From Ariolimax columbianus (taxonomy: Eukaryota > Mollusca > Gastropoda > Stylommatophora > Arionidae), in the NCBI GenBank assembly GCA_036924085.1, contig JAVGWX010000001.1:2889603-2953602 (forward strand): DNA of 64,000 nt. Direction: 5' to 3'. The translations under genes were made by a program, and so were the position numbers. Positions 32,701 to 47,300 of the stretch are shown piece by piece. The notes under the pieces were generated by a model. It was not told the origin of the DNA, searched no databases, and was given only the letters and a program-made list of their open reading frames with translations. The stretch's first letter is position 1; every line of letters begins with the position of its first letter.

Positions 32701-35700
32701 AGCCTGACACATCCAGTTTCGGCTGGATTTTTTGGGTTTGCCTTTCCTCGGCAATCCTTAGCCCTTAGTGTAGCCTAGACTAGTGTAGCCTAGACTAGTG
32801 TAGCCTAGACTAGTACAGCCTAGACTAGTGTAGCCTAGACTAGTACAGCCTAGACTAGTGTAGCCTAGACTAGTGTAGCCTAGACGAGTGTAGCCTAGAT
32901 GAGTGTAGCCTAGACGAGTACAACGCAGCCTAGACTAGTGTAGCCTTGACTAGTGTAGCCTAGACTAGTGTAGCCTGTTGCCTGTTTCCAGGGCCGCCAC
33001 TTGAAGCCGGAATAGAATCTTGATCAGCTATGGATCACTGACCATGATGCAAGCAGTCAGCCATGAGTCACTGGCTGCTCTCAGCTCATTCACTGCTGCA
33101 TCTTTGACCTCGTATAACAGGATCAGAACTGGAGCTGGTCTAAAGAGCAAGCCCAAGGGAAGTAAAAGACTATTTATCAGTGAGAGGCTAACCGTACTTG
33201 AATGCTAGATACATACTTTCCTCTGCAAGCTCTCTTCTAGGCTGGAAATGCGGAGCTCACTCTTCTTGATGGAAGCTTCCAGCCGAACTATGTCTGATTT
33301 GGTAGATTTCTTGACTTTCTCTATATCTTCATTAGCTCTGTTCAAGGAAATGCACAAGTTTATTCAAAGCTACGAGGAAGTTTGCTTTACTGTTGATAAT
33401 TTTGCTCCAGACATGACAACAGGAAAGGTAATTATTGTATTGTCTTTTTAATTACAAGTGGGACACACAGAGCAAATGGAAAATCAGAATGAATTGTCCG
33501 AAACTAAAAATATCTGTGACATCAAAGCATGGTCATTATCTAAAAGAAAGGATTGCAGAATATGGAGATGTGACGAAACAAGTTTCTAATGTTACAAGAA
33601 AAGACATGATGAAAAGACAAGAAAAGAGAGGATATAATCAGAGAGATGATGTGGACACAATGTATCTAGTACACAGAAAATAGAGTCTTGTGGACACCTC
33701 ATAAACACAAGATCTGTTCAGCAGAAGACCTGGTTACTGGGAGATGGAAGGTCAGTTGAAATACAACAAAAGAATTCACTTGATAAAATCTAAAACAAAG
33801 CAACAAAAACCAACTATGACAAACACCAATCTAAACAAAACACCTCCAACAAAACCAAGCCTCACAAACAACACACCTCCAACAAAACCAAGCCTCACAA
33901 ACAAAACACCTCCAACAAAACCAAGCCTCACAAACAACACACCTCCAACAAAACTTAGCCTCACAAACAAGACACCTCCAACAAAAATAAGCCTCACAAA
34001 CAACATACCTCCAACAAAACTAAGCCTCACAAACAACACACCAACAAAACTAAGCCTCACAAACAACACACCTACAACAAAACCAAGTATCACAAACAAC
34101 ACACGTCCAACAAAACCAAGCCGGACAAACAACACACCTCCAACAAAAACAAGCCAGACAAACAACACACCTCCAACAAAACCAAGCCAGACAAACAACA
34201 CACCTACAACAAAACCGAGTATCACAAACAACGCACCAACAAAACCAAGCTGGACAAACAACACACCTACAACAAAACCAAGTATCACAAACAATACACG
34301 TCCAACAAAACCAAGCCAGACAAACAACACACCTCCAACAAAACCAAGCCTCACAAACAACACACCTCCAACAAAACCAAGCCTCACAAACAACACACCT
34401 CCAACAAAACCAAGCCTCACAAACAACACACCTCCAACAAAACCAAGCCTCACAAACAACACACCTCCAACAAAACCAAGCCTCACAAACAACACACCTA
34501 CACCAAAACCAAGCCAGACAAACAACACACCTCCAACAAAACCAAGCCTCACATACAACACACCTCCAACAAAACCAAGCCTCACAAACAACACACCTCC
34601 AACAAAACCAAGCCTCACATACAACACACCTCCATCAGGCTAATACCAATAACCTCAGGCTAACCATTGGGCCCTTTAGATATATTCAAGTTAATGTAAT
34701 CAAGTGTACAAAGAAGATGATCTATGTTAAATCACTAAATCACTAAATCATGATATCAACACTAATAAGAGCCTTCTTACTTATCCAATTTCTCTTCAGC
34801 TTGTGACCTTAGTGATTGTAACTTCATCTCTGCCTTTTTCAGTTTACTTTGTAAGTCTTCCATACACTGCTTGAGCTGTTCTTCATTCTGAAACAAGCAC
34901 ACGTACAATAAACATGAGAGGAAACTCCTGTACAACAATTAACTAATGAGGAAACTCATGTTCAAGAATAAACCAATGAGGAAACTCCTCTACAACAATA
35001 AACTAATGAGGAAACCAATGTACGAGGCATGACCAAAGGAAACTCATCCCAGTGGCTTTATTTCAAACGTATGAAAGGTATATCAGCAGATGAGGCAGAA
35101 TGAAACAAAGCAATTTGTTAGGAATTAAGCATGCACAGGTGGTCGTTAGAAGTCGTTGTAGGCATTCAGACACACATCCCTAAGCTTGGGAAATGTGATA
35201 CAGAACAGACAACTTATTATACGAGCGGCTGATTAGCGCAGTGGTAGAGCACTCACTTTTCAGGGCAAAAGTACGAGGTTCAACTCCCACCACAGGCACC
35301 TTCAGTCAACCCAGCTGTAAATGGGTACCTGATTTATGGTTAGGAAGGAAAAGGCAGAGGGAAGGGAACTGGCCATCCCACCTCACAAGCTGAGGCTTAG
35401 TATACTGAAGTCTCTGACACTTCATTCTTGACCAGCGGTTAAGTCTGGTGAAGAACTTCCTTGACCGTGACCTTGTAATACAACCAGGTACTGTACCAAC
35501 AATGATCTTCTATGTTATGAAGAAGAATAAGGAAAACAGATTTTCTTTGGTGTGGCCGACGGTCATTAAAATGTTCTTCATGAGGCTCTCAGGTTGGTTT
35601 GTGTTCAAATCTCCAGCACTCTAAGTCAACTCACCCTTTCTGACAGAAATGTCTATTGTCTTTTGAGAAACTCACACACTCACATATTCACTCACTCAGT

Positions 35701-38346
35701 CGGTAACTCACACATTCACTCACCCAGTGACTCACACATTCACTCACCCAGTGACTCACACAATCATTCACTCAGTGACTCACAATTCCTCACTCAGTCA
35801 GTGACTCACACATTCACTCACTCAGTAACTCACATATTCACTCACTCAAGCGGTGACTCGCACATTCACTCACACACTCACTCAGTGACTAACACATTCA
35901 CTCAGTGACTCACAATTCCTCACTCAGTCAGTGACTCACACATTCACTCACTCAGTAACTCACATATTCACTCACTCAAGCGGTGACTCGCACATTCACT
36001 CACACATTCACTCAGTGACTCACACATTCACTCACTCAGTCAGTCAGTGACTCACACATTCAGTCAGTCAGTGACTCACTCGTTTAAAACCATCTATGAT
36101 GGACTTGCTCTTCTCATACCGCCGGTGTAAATCTGAGAAGGCAGTCTCCACAGACTGCAGATCTTCTATGGCCTGTTGTGGAGATGACAGACTCATGTTA
36201 GCTCATGACAATAGTCAATTATTACAATTCAGATAATCAATACAATCAATCAAATCAATAAACATGTTTTTAAAATATAGTTTTGTTGTAGCAGTCACTG
36301 GACTGCCATCAGTGATGAAGTGTCGCAAACTTGATTGTACCAGGTCTCCGCTCCTTCTGAGATGGGATAATCAGATCCCTATCCCCACTGCCTTGCCTTC
36401 CTTACCTGTGAATCAGGTACCAATTTACAGATTAGTAGACTGGAGCATGTCGAGATTGGAGTTTGAACTTGGTAACTTTGTTGTTTGAGACAAGGACTCA
36501 AACTAGAACAGGTTGCTTGACTCTTTCCATCCTATCAAAAGTAGTATTTTGTTGTGCTTTAAAAAAAAGTATTTATCTTCAGTCCATGGCGATAACGAAT
36601 GTCAATCTTCAGTCCATGGCGATAACGAATGTCAATCTTCAGTCCATGGCGATAACGAATGTCAATCTTCAGTCCATGACGATAACGAATGTGACTCGCA
36701 AGAGCAATCCGAGCAGAGCAGTCTTCTCTGCAGTGTGTGCGAGGAAAATCAGGACTGTTTGTCATCACATGGTGTATTGTCTCTTCTCAAACGCTGAGCC
36801 CTCAACCTATCTGCAATCAATTTCTCCTTTGTCTGTATTCTGTTCTTGATCCTGCCCCTCCATGTAACACGATCCATGGCGCCCTGTTCCCATGATTCCA
36901 AATCGATGTCTGCATCATTCATATCCAGCTTGCATACATCCTTGTACCGAAGTAGTGGCCTGCACCGAGACCTTTACACCAACTGTAATTTCCTATAGAG
37001 AAGACCCTTTGGTATTCTGCCATCCTCCATGTGTGTCGCAGCCATCAGAGTCTTCGAAAACTAAGCATGGAAAAGTTCATGATAGTGCCTATTCTCTCCA
37101 ACACCTCTACGTTGGTGATCTTGTCTTGCCACCCAACCACCAGGATTCTGCGCAGGCACGTCATGTGATAGCTGTTTAGCCGCCTCTCCTGGTGCATGTA
37201 GGTAGACCATGTCTCACTGCCACAAAGAAGAGTGCTGAGGACACAAGACAAGTGTTTTTGTTTTAACAGTGAGCTTCTTGTTCTCCCAGACCCTATTTGT
37301 TAATCTGCTCATTGTTGTTGCCCCTTTGCCTATCCTGATATTGATCTCTTGGTCCAGAGATAGTTTATTATTGACTGAGGATCCCAGGTAAGTCAAGTGA
37401 TCTATTACCTCAAGCTACTCATCATCAACATAGATTACTAGTGCCTGGTTAGCAACCTGCACCACACCTTGTGTCTTCTTTATGCTGATATGTTAATCGA
37501 AACTCCCTGCAGGCATCAGAACATGCAGATAAGTAAGCTTTGCAGTTCCACCTCTGTGTGAGTCGTAATTGCGATAAGATCCGCAAAAAGCAGCTCTCTT
37601 ATCCAAACCCTGTTAATTCTGGTCTTGGAATGCATACTTTGGCCATTGAATAGGCCACCATCTGTGTGAGAGTGAATGGCTTAGCTTCGTTCGTTCTCAA
37701 TCTCCCGCTACCAAACCCTGAAAGGGCTTAAGTAGCAGAATGTAGTCCAGAGAACGGAATGCGTTGTGTTGTAGTTTACAGCTTGACTGCGATATTTGCA
37801 CCTTTCAGTCCAACACATCCAACTTCAGCAAGCATTTTTTGGGTACTGTGTTAGCATTCCCTCTTTGATCCCTTCTCCTTAGCCAGTCTGCCCTGCTGCA
37901 GCCTGTTATCTAGGATTACCGCGTGGAGGTGTAGATGGTTCGCTGGCCCTGACACTAGCAGTCAGCTATGGGTCGCTGACCACTGCAGCTCATGCGCTGC
38001 TGTGTGAGGGTGAATGAAAATACCACCGTCCTGGTCACGGAAAGCATGATTCAAGAGGAGTAAGACATATATTACAAAGAGGGCTGGGGCATTCAATAGA
38101 CCAGAACCACCAACGTAAACAGACCAGAACTGTCACAGTAAATAGAACCGCCACAGTAAACAGAACAATCTTCAAACAAGGTCACAATATTCCATGACCT
38201 AGGTATGATGCTAGTATGCACAACTCTGAAACAAAGAAACAGCCAGCACAAGAAAACAGGAACATTCCAAAAAGAGAAAACATTGTATGTAACACACGTA
38301 GACATACACACAGAAATAGCACACACACACACAGACAGAAATAGCA

Positions 38347-38382
<36 letters not shown>

Positions 38383-41300
38383 TATAGAGAGAATGAGAAT
38401 CGTAATGCACAGTCCAGACTTGCCCATTTGGACAAGTACTTACCTGGTCACGTTCACTCTCCACGTTCTGGACTGTTCTGTGTGAATCTATCTTAAACTT
38501 TTCTTTCTCAGCTGTGGAGGCAGATACATGCATGAGTATTGATCGAGTGGCAAGTGGATAGTAACAGCACTTGCTCAAGCTAGCCGCAACAAACGATGAT
38601 CAACTTTTACTTGTTCCAGAAAGTATTTCATGACTAAAGCTTCCACCATCTTCATACATTCTTATCATTCAATGACCCGCTGTACCAGCACAAGGTTATG
38701 GCAGCATGTTTACATGACCCGCTGTACCAGCACAAGGTTATGGCAGCATGTTTACATGACCCGCTGTACCAGCACAAGGTTATGGCAGCATGTTTACATG
38801 ACCCGCTGTACCAGCACAAGGTTATGGCAGCATGTTTACATGACCCGCTGTACCAGCACAAGGTTATGGCAGCATGTTTACATGACCCGCTGTACCAGCA
38901 CAAGGTTATGGCAGCATGTTTACATGACCCGCTGTACAAGCACAAGGTTATGGCAGCATGTTTACATGACCCGCTGTACAAGCACAAGGTTATGGCAGCA
39001 TGTTTACATGAACCAAAGCTGTACAAGCACAAGGTTATGGCAGCATGTTTACATGACCCGCTGTACAAGCACAAGGTTATGGCAGCATGTTTACATGACC
39101 CGCTGTACCAGCACAAGGTTATGGCAGCATGTTTACATGACCCGCTGTACCAGCACAAGGTTATGGCAGCATGTTTACATGACCCGCTGTACCAGCACAA
39201 GGTTATGGCAGCATGTTTACATGACCCGCTGTACCAGCACAAGGTTATGGCAGCATGTTTACATGACCCGCTGTACCAGCACAAGGTTATGGCAGCATGT
39301 TTACATGACCCGCTGTACAAGCACAAGGTTATGGCAGCATGTTTACATGACCCGCTGTACAAGCACAAGGTTATGGCAGCATGTTTACATGACCCGCTGT
39401 ACAAGCACAAGGTTATGGCAGCATGTTTACATGACCCGCTGTACAAGCACAAGGTTATGGCAGCATGTTTACATGAACCAAAGCTGTACAAGCCCAAGTT
39501 TATGGCAGCATGTTTACATGACCCGCTGTACAAGCACAAGGTTATGGCAGCATGTTTACATGACCCGCTGTACAAGCACAAGGTTATGGCAGCATGTTTA
39601 CATGAACCAAAGCTGTACAAGCACAAGTTTATGGCAGCATGTTTACATGACCCGCTGTACAAGCACAAGGTTATGGCAGCATGTTTACATGACCCGCTGT
39701 ACAAGCACAAGGTTATGGCAGCATGTTTACATGAACCAAACATGTACATTCCCATATTTAACACAATTACAAATCAAGATCTCTATGTCCATTTTCTCCT
39801 TCTGAGAGAGACAGAAACCAGTTTGTGAACAAAATAAACGCACCAGGAATAAGAAATGAATATTAGAGCAGCAACAAGAAAGTTAGAAGATATGACACTA
39901 TGTGGACATACTGGGATATGGGAGGAGTGGGGAGTGGACAAGAGGTCATGTGGACCTACTGGGATATGGGAGGAGTGGGGAGTGGACAAGAGGTCATGTG
40001 GACATACTGGGATATTGGAGGAGTGGGGAGTGGACAAGAGGTCATGTGGACATACTGGAATATGGGAGGAGTGGGGAGTGGACAAGAGGTCATGTGGACA
40101 TACTGGGATATGGGAGGAGTGGGGAGTGGACAAGAGGTCATGTGGACATACTGGGATATGGGAGGAGTGGGGAGTGGACAAGAGGTCATGTGGACATACT
40201 GGGATATGGGAGGAGTGGGGAGTGGACAAGAGGTCATGTGGACATACTGGAATATGGGAGGAGTGGGGAGTGGACAAGAGGTCATGTGGACATACTGGGA
40301 TATGGGAGGAGTGGGGAGTGGACAAGAGGTCATGTGGACATACTGGAATATGGGAGGAGTGGGGAGTGGACAAGAGGTCATGTGGACATACTGGAATATG
40401 GGAGGAGTGGGGAGTGGACAAGAGGTCATGTGGACATACTGGGATATGGGAGGAGTGGGGAGTGGACAAGAGGTCATGTGGACATACTGGGATATGGGAG
40501 GAGTGGGGAGTGGACAAGAGGTCATGTGGACATACTGGGATATGGGAGGAGTGGGGAGTGGACAAGAGTTCATGTGGACATACTGGAATATGGGAGGAGT
40601 GGGGAGTGGACAAGAGGTCATGTGGACATACTGGGATATGGGAGGAGTGGGGAGTGGACAAGAGGTCATGTGGACATACTGGGATATGGGAGGAGTGGGG
40701 AGTGGACAAGAGGTCATGTGGACATACTGGGATATGGGAGGAGTGGGGAGTGGACAAGAGGTCATGTGGACATACTGGGATATGGGAGGAGTGGGGAGTG
40801 GACAAGAGGTCATGTGGACATACTGGGATATGGGAGGAGTGGGGAGTGGACAAGAGGTCATGTGGACATACTGGAATATGGGAGGAGTGGGGAGTGGACA
40901 AGAGGTCATGTGGACATACTGGGATATGGGAGGAGTGGGGAGTGGACAAGAGGTCATGTGGACATACTGGGATATGGGAGGAGTGGGGAGTGGACAAGAG
41001 GTCATGTGGACATACTGGAATATGGGAGGAGTGGGGAGTGGACAAGAGGTCATGTGGACATACTGGGATATGGGAGGAGTGGGGAGTGGACAAGAGGTCA
41101 TGTGGACATACTGGGATATGGGAGGAGTGGGGAGTGGACAAGAGGTCATGTGGACATACTGGAATATGGGAGTGGACAAAAGACCATGTGGACATACTGG
41201 AATATGGGGGTGGACAAGAGGCCATGTGGACATACTGGAATTTGGGAGTGGACATACTGGAATTTGGGAGTGCACAAGAGGCCATACTGGAATATGGGAG

Positions 41301-44300
41301 TAGACAAGAGACCATGTGGACATACTGGAATATGAGAGTGAGGAGTGGAGAATTGAACATCCCGACTGGGAACAAGTCAACAGCTTACAGGACAGGATGA
41401 TGTTCAAAGACGTGGTGGTTGTTCGTTATCAATGAGGTATACTTTGTCAACATTGACTATTTGCATGAGTTCCAAGATGACTAAATTAGCCAATCTGGTC
41501 CAGAATTGTCTGTTGAACTTAGTACAAGGAAATAGGACACCCGCTCCCCCACCCTATTGTTGAAGAAGGGTTGCTGTGAGCTGACTTGTGGAGCGATTGT
41601 CTCTGGATAGTCTCTCATTTATTCTGGATAAATCATGTCACTGGGCACCCTCCGCAGTATAACTGCGTCAGTCTTTGTGATTGGTGGTGACTCTTTCCAA
41701 GTTATCATGGTTAATACCACACTGGATCAGTGATCTCTTTAGAATTTCCATGTAGCTTTTCCGCTGTCCCCGCATGCTCTCTTGCCATTTGACGGTTGAC
41801 CGTAGAGCAGTGGTAGATGTTGATACAAGGTAGCTAGAGGAAGGGGCTCTTATTTCAATAAACAAAAGTTTACCTTGTAGCTGAGAGATTGTCTTTTCAA
41901 ACTCTGCCACAATCATCCTGAAACAATCATACAACAGAAATGTGATTGCTACTGATGTGAGACAATCATGCTGTCAAACTGATGTTAGAGATATGATACT
42001 GATGTGTTCAACTGATGTTAGAGATATGATACTGATGTGTTCAACTGATGTTAGAGATATGATACTGATGTGTTCAACTGATGTTAGAGATATGATACTG
42101 ATGTGTTCAACTGATGTTAGAGATATGATACTGATGTGTCAAACTGATGTTAGAGATATGATACTGATGTGTTCAACTGATGTTAGAGATATGATACTGA
42201 TGTGTCAAACTGATGTTAGAGATATGATACTGATGTGTTCAACTGATGTTAGAGATATGATACTGATGTGTTCAACTGATGTTAGAGATATGATACTGAT
42301 GTGTTCAACTGATGTTAGAGATATGATACTGATGTGTCAAACTGATGTTAGAGATATGATACTGATGTGTTCAACTGATGTTAGAGATATGATACTGATG
42401 TGTTCAACTGATGTTAGAGATATGATACTGATGTGTTCAACTGATGTTAGAGATATGATACTGATGTGTCAAACTGATGTTAGAGATATGATACTGATGT
42501 GTCAAACTGATGTTAGAGATGTGATACTGATGTGTCAAACTGATGTTAGAGATATGATACTGATGTGTTCAACTGATGTTAGAGATATGATACTGATGTG
42601 TTCAACTGATGTTAGAGATATGATACTGATGTGTTCAACTGATGTTAGAGATATGATACTGATGTGTCAAACTGATGTTAGAGATATGATACTGATGTGT
42701 CAAACTGATGTTAGAGATATGATACTGATGTGTCAAACTGATGTTAGAGATATGATACTGATGTGTCAAACTGATGTTAGAGATATGATACTGATGTGTC
42801 AAACTGATGTTAGAGATATGATACTGATGTGTCAAACTGATGTTAGAGATATGATACTGATGTGTCAAACTGATGTTAGAGATATGATACTGATGTGTTC
42901 AGCTGATGTGATACTAATGTGTCAAACTGATGTGATACTGATGTTAGAAATGTGATACTGATGTGTCAAACTGATGTTAGAGATATGATACTGATGTGTT
43001 CAACTGATGTGATACTAATGTGTCAAACTGATGTGATACTGATGTTAGAAATGTGATACTGATGTGTCAAACTGATGTTAGAGATATGATACTGATGTGT
43101 CAAACTGATGTTAGAGATATGATACTGATGTGTTCAACTGATGTGATACTAATGTGTCAAACTGATGTGATACTGATGTTAGAAATGTGATACTGATGTG
43201 TCAAACTGATGTTAGAGATATGATACTGATGTGTCAAACTGATGTTAGAGATATGATACTGATGTGTCAAACTGATGTTAGAGATATGATACTGATGTGT
43301 CAAACTGATGTGATACTAATGTGTCAAACTGATGTGATACTGATGTTAGAAATGTGATACTGATGTGTCAAACTGATGTTAGAGATATGATACTAATGTG
43401 TCAAACTGATGTTAGAAATGTGATACTGATGTGTCAAACTGATGTTAGAGATATGATACTGATGTGTCAAACTGATGTTAGAGATATGATACTGATGTGT
43501 CAAACTGATGTTAGAGATATGATACTGATGTGTCAAACTGATGTGATACTAATGTGTCAAACTGATGTGATACTGATGTTAGAAATGTGATACTGATGTG
43601 TCAAACTGATGTTAGAAATATGATACTAATGTGTCAAACTGATGTTAGAAATATGATACTAATGTGTCAAACTGATGTTAGAGATGTGATACTGATGTGT
43701 CAAACTGATGTTAGAGATGTGATACTATCAAACAGATGTTTACATACAGCCTGTGCGTGTGTGGTAGTATGTTGTTGTAAGAAGCTACGGATAGTTAGAC
43801 ATTTGTTTGGTGGCTTCTCATGCATCTGGAGGTGTGCTTGAGATGACCTGGGTCCTCCAGGAAACAGAACAATGCAAAGTTTCTCAGTACGCACACCACA
43901 AAGCTGACAAGTGCCCTTGCCCTATATTACCAGAAAAATCACCGCTAACCAAATCTCAGCAAAACCCAAAAATGCGCTTTCCACCTCAGGAATAGAGAGC
44001 AAGAAAAGTACAGATGAAATGGCAAGGAGCTGGAACACAATATGGCTCCCAAATACCTGGGTGTAATGTTGGATTGCACACTGTCCTACATCGCACACTG
44101 CCAGGAAACAGAACGAAACATACATGCACAAATAATTTCATCTGTAAATTGACAACTTGGGAAGTACAACCAGATGTCCTCTGAACACGTGTATTTGGAA
44201 AAACTCTACATATGACAAACTTATTGACACAGCAATAAATGAGATTGGTCTGATAGTCACGGAGGGTCTTAAACCTACTACTTCAAGTGAACAAATAGAC

Positions 44301-47300
44301 CCCATATTTGGCGTAACACCACCTGAGACACAAAGATGTGTTACATCAGAACATGAAAGAGAGGAACAGGTAAACAGCTCAAGGCACCACCCTATGTCTA
44401 GACACCAGGGGCAGTGGACAAGACTCAAATCTAGGCAAAGTTGCTTACAGTCAACACAGCCCCTACAGACTAGTCCCAGAAAATGCTGCATCCAAAAAAT
44501 GGAATGAACTGATGTTGGTCACCTAGATCGAGCTCCAGGAGGAACCTGCACAGGGAAACCACTGCCTTACTCAACATGGAAGTCACTAAATAGACTCTGA
44601 ACTGGTGTATCCCAATCGAGGCAGAACTTCAAGAGATGGGGAGGCAGAGATGATGAGAAGCAACACAAGACCCTGATCATCTGCTCAAACCGTCAGGAAA
44701 CATGCAATAGAGATGACATGTTGAGGGAGGAATGAGAGGGCAATCCATGTGGCTGGACATTGGAAACATGATGTCTGACGTAGTGCCCAGGACAGTGGAA
44801 GCAAGTCAGAATGTCTCTGTTTATCTACTAGTCTATTCTCTCTACTAACATGTCAGAGCATGTGTACAAATGGTAGTTCTATATGAGACACCATTGTAGG
44901 GGATGGGAGACTATTTATCTACTAGTCTATTCTCTCTACTAACATGTCAGAGCATGTGTACAAATGGTAGTTCTATATGAGACACCATTGTAGGGGATGG
45001 GAGACTATTTATCTACTAGTCTATTCTCTCTACTAACATGTCAGAGCATGTGTACAAATGGTAGTTCTATATGAGACACCATTGTAGGGGATGGGAGACT
45101 ATTATGCTGAGTATTCAGCTACATGAGGTGAGTGCTGATAGCATTTCTCTCTCTCTCTTTCTCTGCCTTGTTTTCTCTCAAATAGCGCATCAATGTCATT
45201 GTGCCCATTTTTAACAGCTCAATAATTTGGTAGCCAACCTGACCCTGTATAGAGAGAGAGAGAGAAAAGTTCTTACCACTCTACAACTAACAAATGTTAT
45301 CAATGTTTGTCTGACATCTGCTCCTCTCATGTCCACTCCCTCCCTCTAATCTATATTCAAGTCAAGCAAACCTCATGTCCTCATTTGTATGTTTGACTTT
45401 GCGGTTGGTCTCCTCAAGCACTGCAATTTTCTTGTCTCGTTCTGCCAGCATTAGGCTCCAGTCTCGTTCTTTGTTCAGCAGACTAGCCTGGAAGTTCAAC
45501 TCCATGTCTTGTTTGAGCTTGTTCCAGTCCGACTGAGAGTACCGCAGCACCTGATAGTGATGGACAACAGCAATCAGCAAATTGACACAAGGTATTCGAC
45601 ACATTGCTGTGCCATATGAAGACGGTCATCAAACTATTCTACTGCCTGACAATGCAGTGGCGGAAATAACTCAAACATTAGTCAAACTGCAACGTGGAAG
45701 CCCCACCATTAGGCCTGGATAGCTGGATTTAGATCAGGTGTCTATCAACTTTTCTTTATGTCAAACTATTAAAAACAAGATCATTGACAAACCACAAAAA
45801 CAATACATTATTCTCATAAATCCTGGGAGACAAGGCAGCGCAGTGGTTAGTCCACTGACTCCCCAGACAAGCGATTGAGGTTTGGTCCCAAGTTGGTGCA
45901 GGATTTTTGCAATTGTAAAACGCTTCCGGGGTTGACCCAGCATAAAAAATTAGGTACCAAAATAATCTGGGAAAGTAAAGGCGGCCGAAGTGATGTTGAC
46001 AGGAACACACCCGTAGTGTGCAGTTGGTCAAGACAAACATGGGTCTAACATCAGGTTACCAATATGCCACATTGAAGTGTTAACAGGATCTTTACTTACA
46101 TAAATTCTAAAGTAGATATTAAAAGCTCAACAACAGAGGCGGACTTGGTAAATATGTTTGAGAGCAACAGTTTGTACAAAACCTCAACTTCCATCTGTAG
46201 ATACCTTCATCTGGTTCTATGAATAATACCAGCAACAGTTGACACTTTCATCTACATGTGACTCCAGTCTCATTCTCTCTTGTGGACAGGTATCTAATAA
46301 TACCAGCAACAGTTGACACTTTCATCTACATGTGACTCCAGTCTCATTCTCTCTTGTGGACAGGTATCTAATAATACCAGCAACAGTTGACACTTTCATC
46401 TACATGTGACTCTCTTGCTGGACATGTATCTCTTACTTAATTTTAAGATGGGAGAAGTGCCTTTGAGGGAGGGGGGCGTGTGCCAAAGAAGATGTTTCAT
46501 TTAAGCGAGGAGGATGAATATTATGAGGGTCACAGGCAGGTGCGAAGATATGGTTATACAGGAGTAAATCAAGGGCTCAGTAATGTGTGTGCAGGTATGT
46601 TGGCTGGTCCATGGGACAGTTTGGTGGATCGATGCATGTGCAAGTATGCTGGTTGGCCCATGGGATAGTTTGGTGTGGTTGTAAATCAAAGTGTATGTTA
46701 GAGCTATTTGACTGAGTATAAGTCATGAAGCTAGCTGCTAAAGCTACCTGACTAAGTCATGAAGTTACCTGAGCTGGAACACTAGAACTGTATGCTAGAA
46801 CACATTGATGTGTACGTGCTCGATGGATGTAACCGAGAAAAATAAACTAAAGTCACTCCCTTTAACATCCAGATTGGTAAATCTATAATCACAAGAAAAA
46901 TATCAAATTGATGTCGGTGTTCAGTCAAGAGTTGTGTTGACCTACACTGATCTACTCCCAGTCTTAAGTTCACACAGCCTGTAGTGACAGACTTTGGCCT
47001 CCCTTTCAGTGAACAGACATGATCTTAACTTGAACCACGCTCTAATTTAGCAAATAATCTTATGGAGAAGGAATAAGGTGTGAAGTGAAAAGTAGAGGGC
47101 CCCAGGGCTCGATTATGTTCTTGATCTATATAAACGATTTGGACATTGATATGGGATCCATGATTACAAAAGTAGAGTGCCCCAGGGCTCGGTTTTGGGA
47201 TCAATTTTGTTCTGGATATATATAAATGATTTGGACATTGATATGGGATCCATGATTACAAAAGTAGAGTGCCCCAGGGCTCGATTATGTTCTTGATCTA

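Noticed and set aside
33744..34643. Thr/Pro/Lys-rich 299-codon frame (mucin-like)
   Set aside because: It is a 33-bp intronic array, equally open on the opposite strand.
35224..35296. Functional tRNA gene
   Set aside because: The tRNA-like head is joined to a SINE body that recurs at 36330 and 45833, and the B box has a mismatch.
38630..41407. Open frames of 370-530 codons on both strands
   Set aside because: They follow exactly the 42- and 48-bp periods, exist in up to four overlapping frames at once, and lie inside a TACC intron.
43800..44800. Plus-strand 116-codon frame at 44157-44507 as a cellular gene
   Set aside because: Its flanks and other frames spell a decayed LINE C-terminus.
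45130..45250. Minus-strand open segment after a good acceptor (GQVGYQIIELLKMG...)
   Set aside because: Inclusion in TACC would need a phase-2 start; in that frame it stops after ten codons, and no good donor follows.
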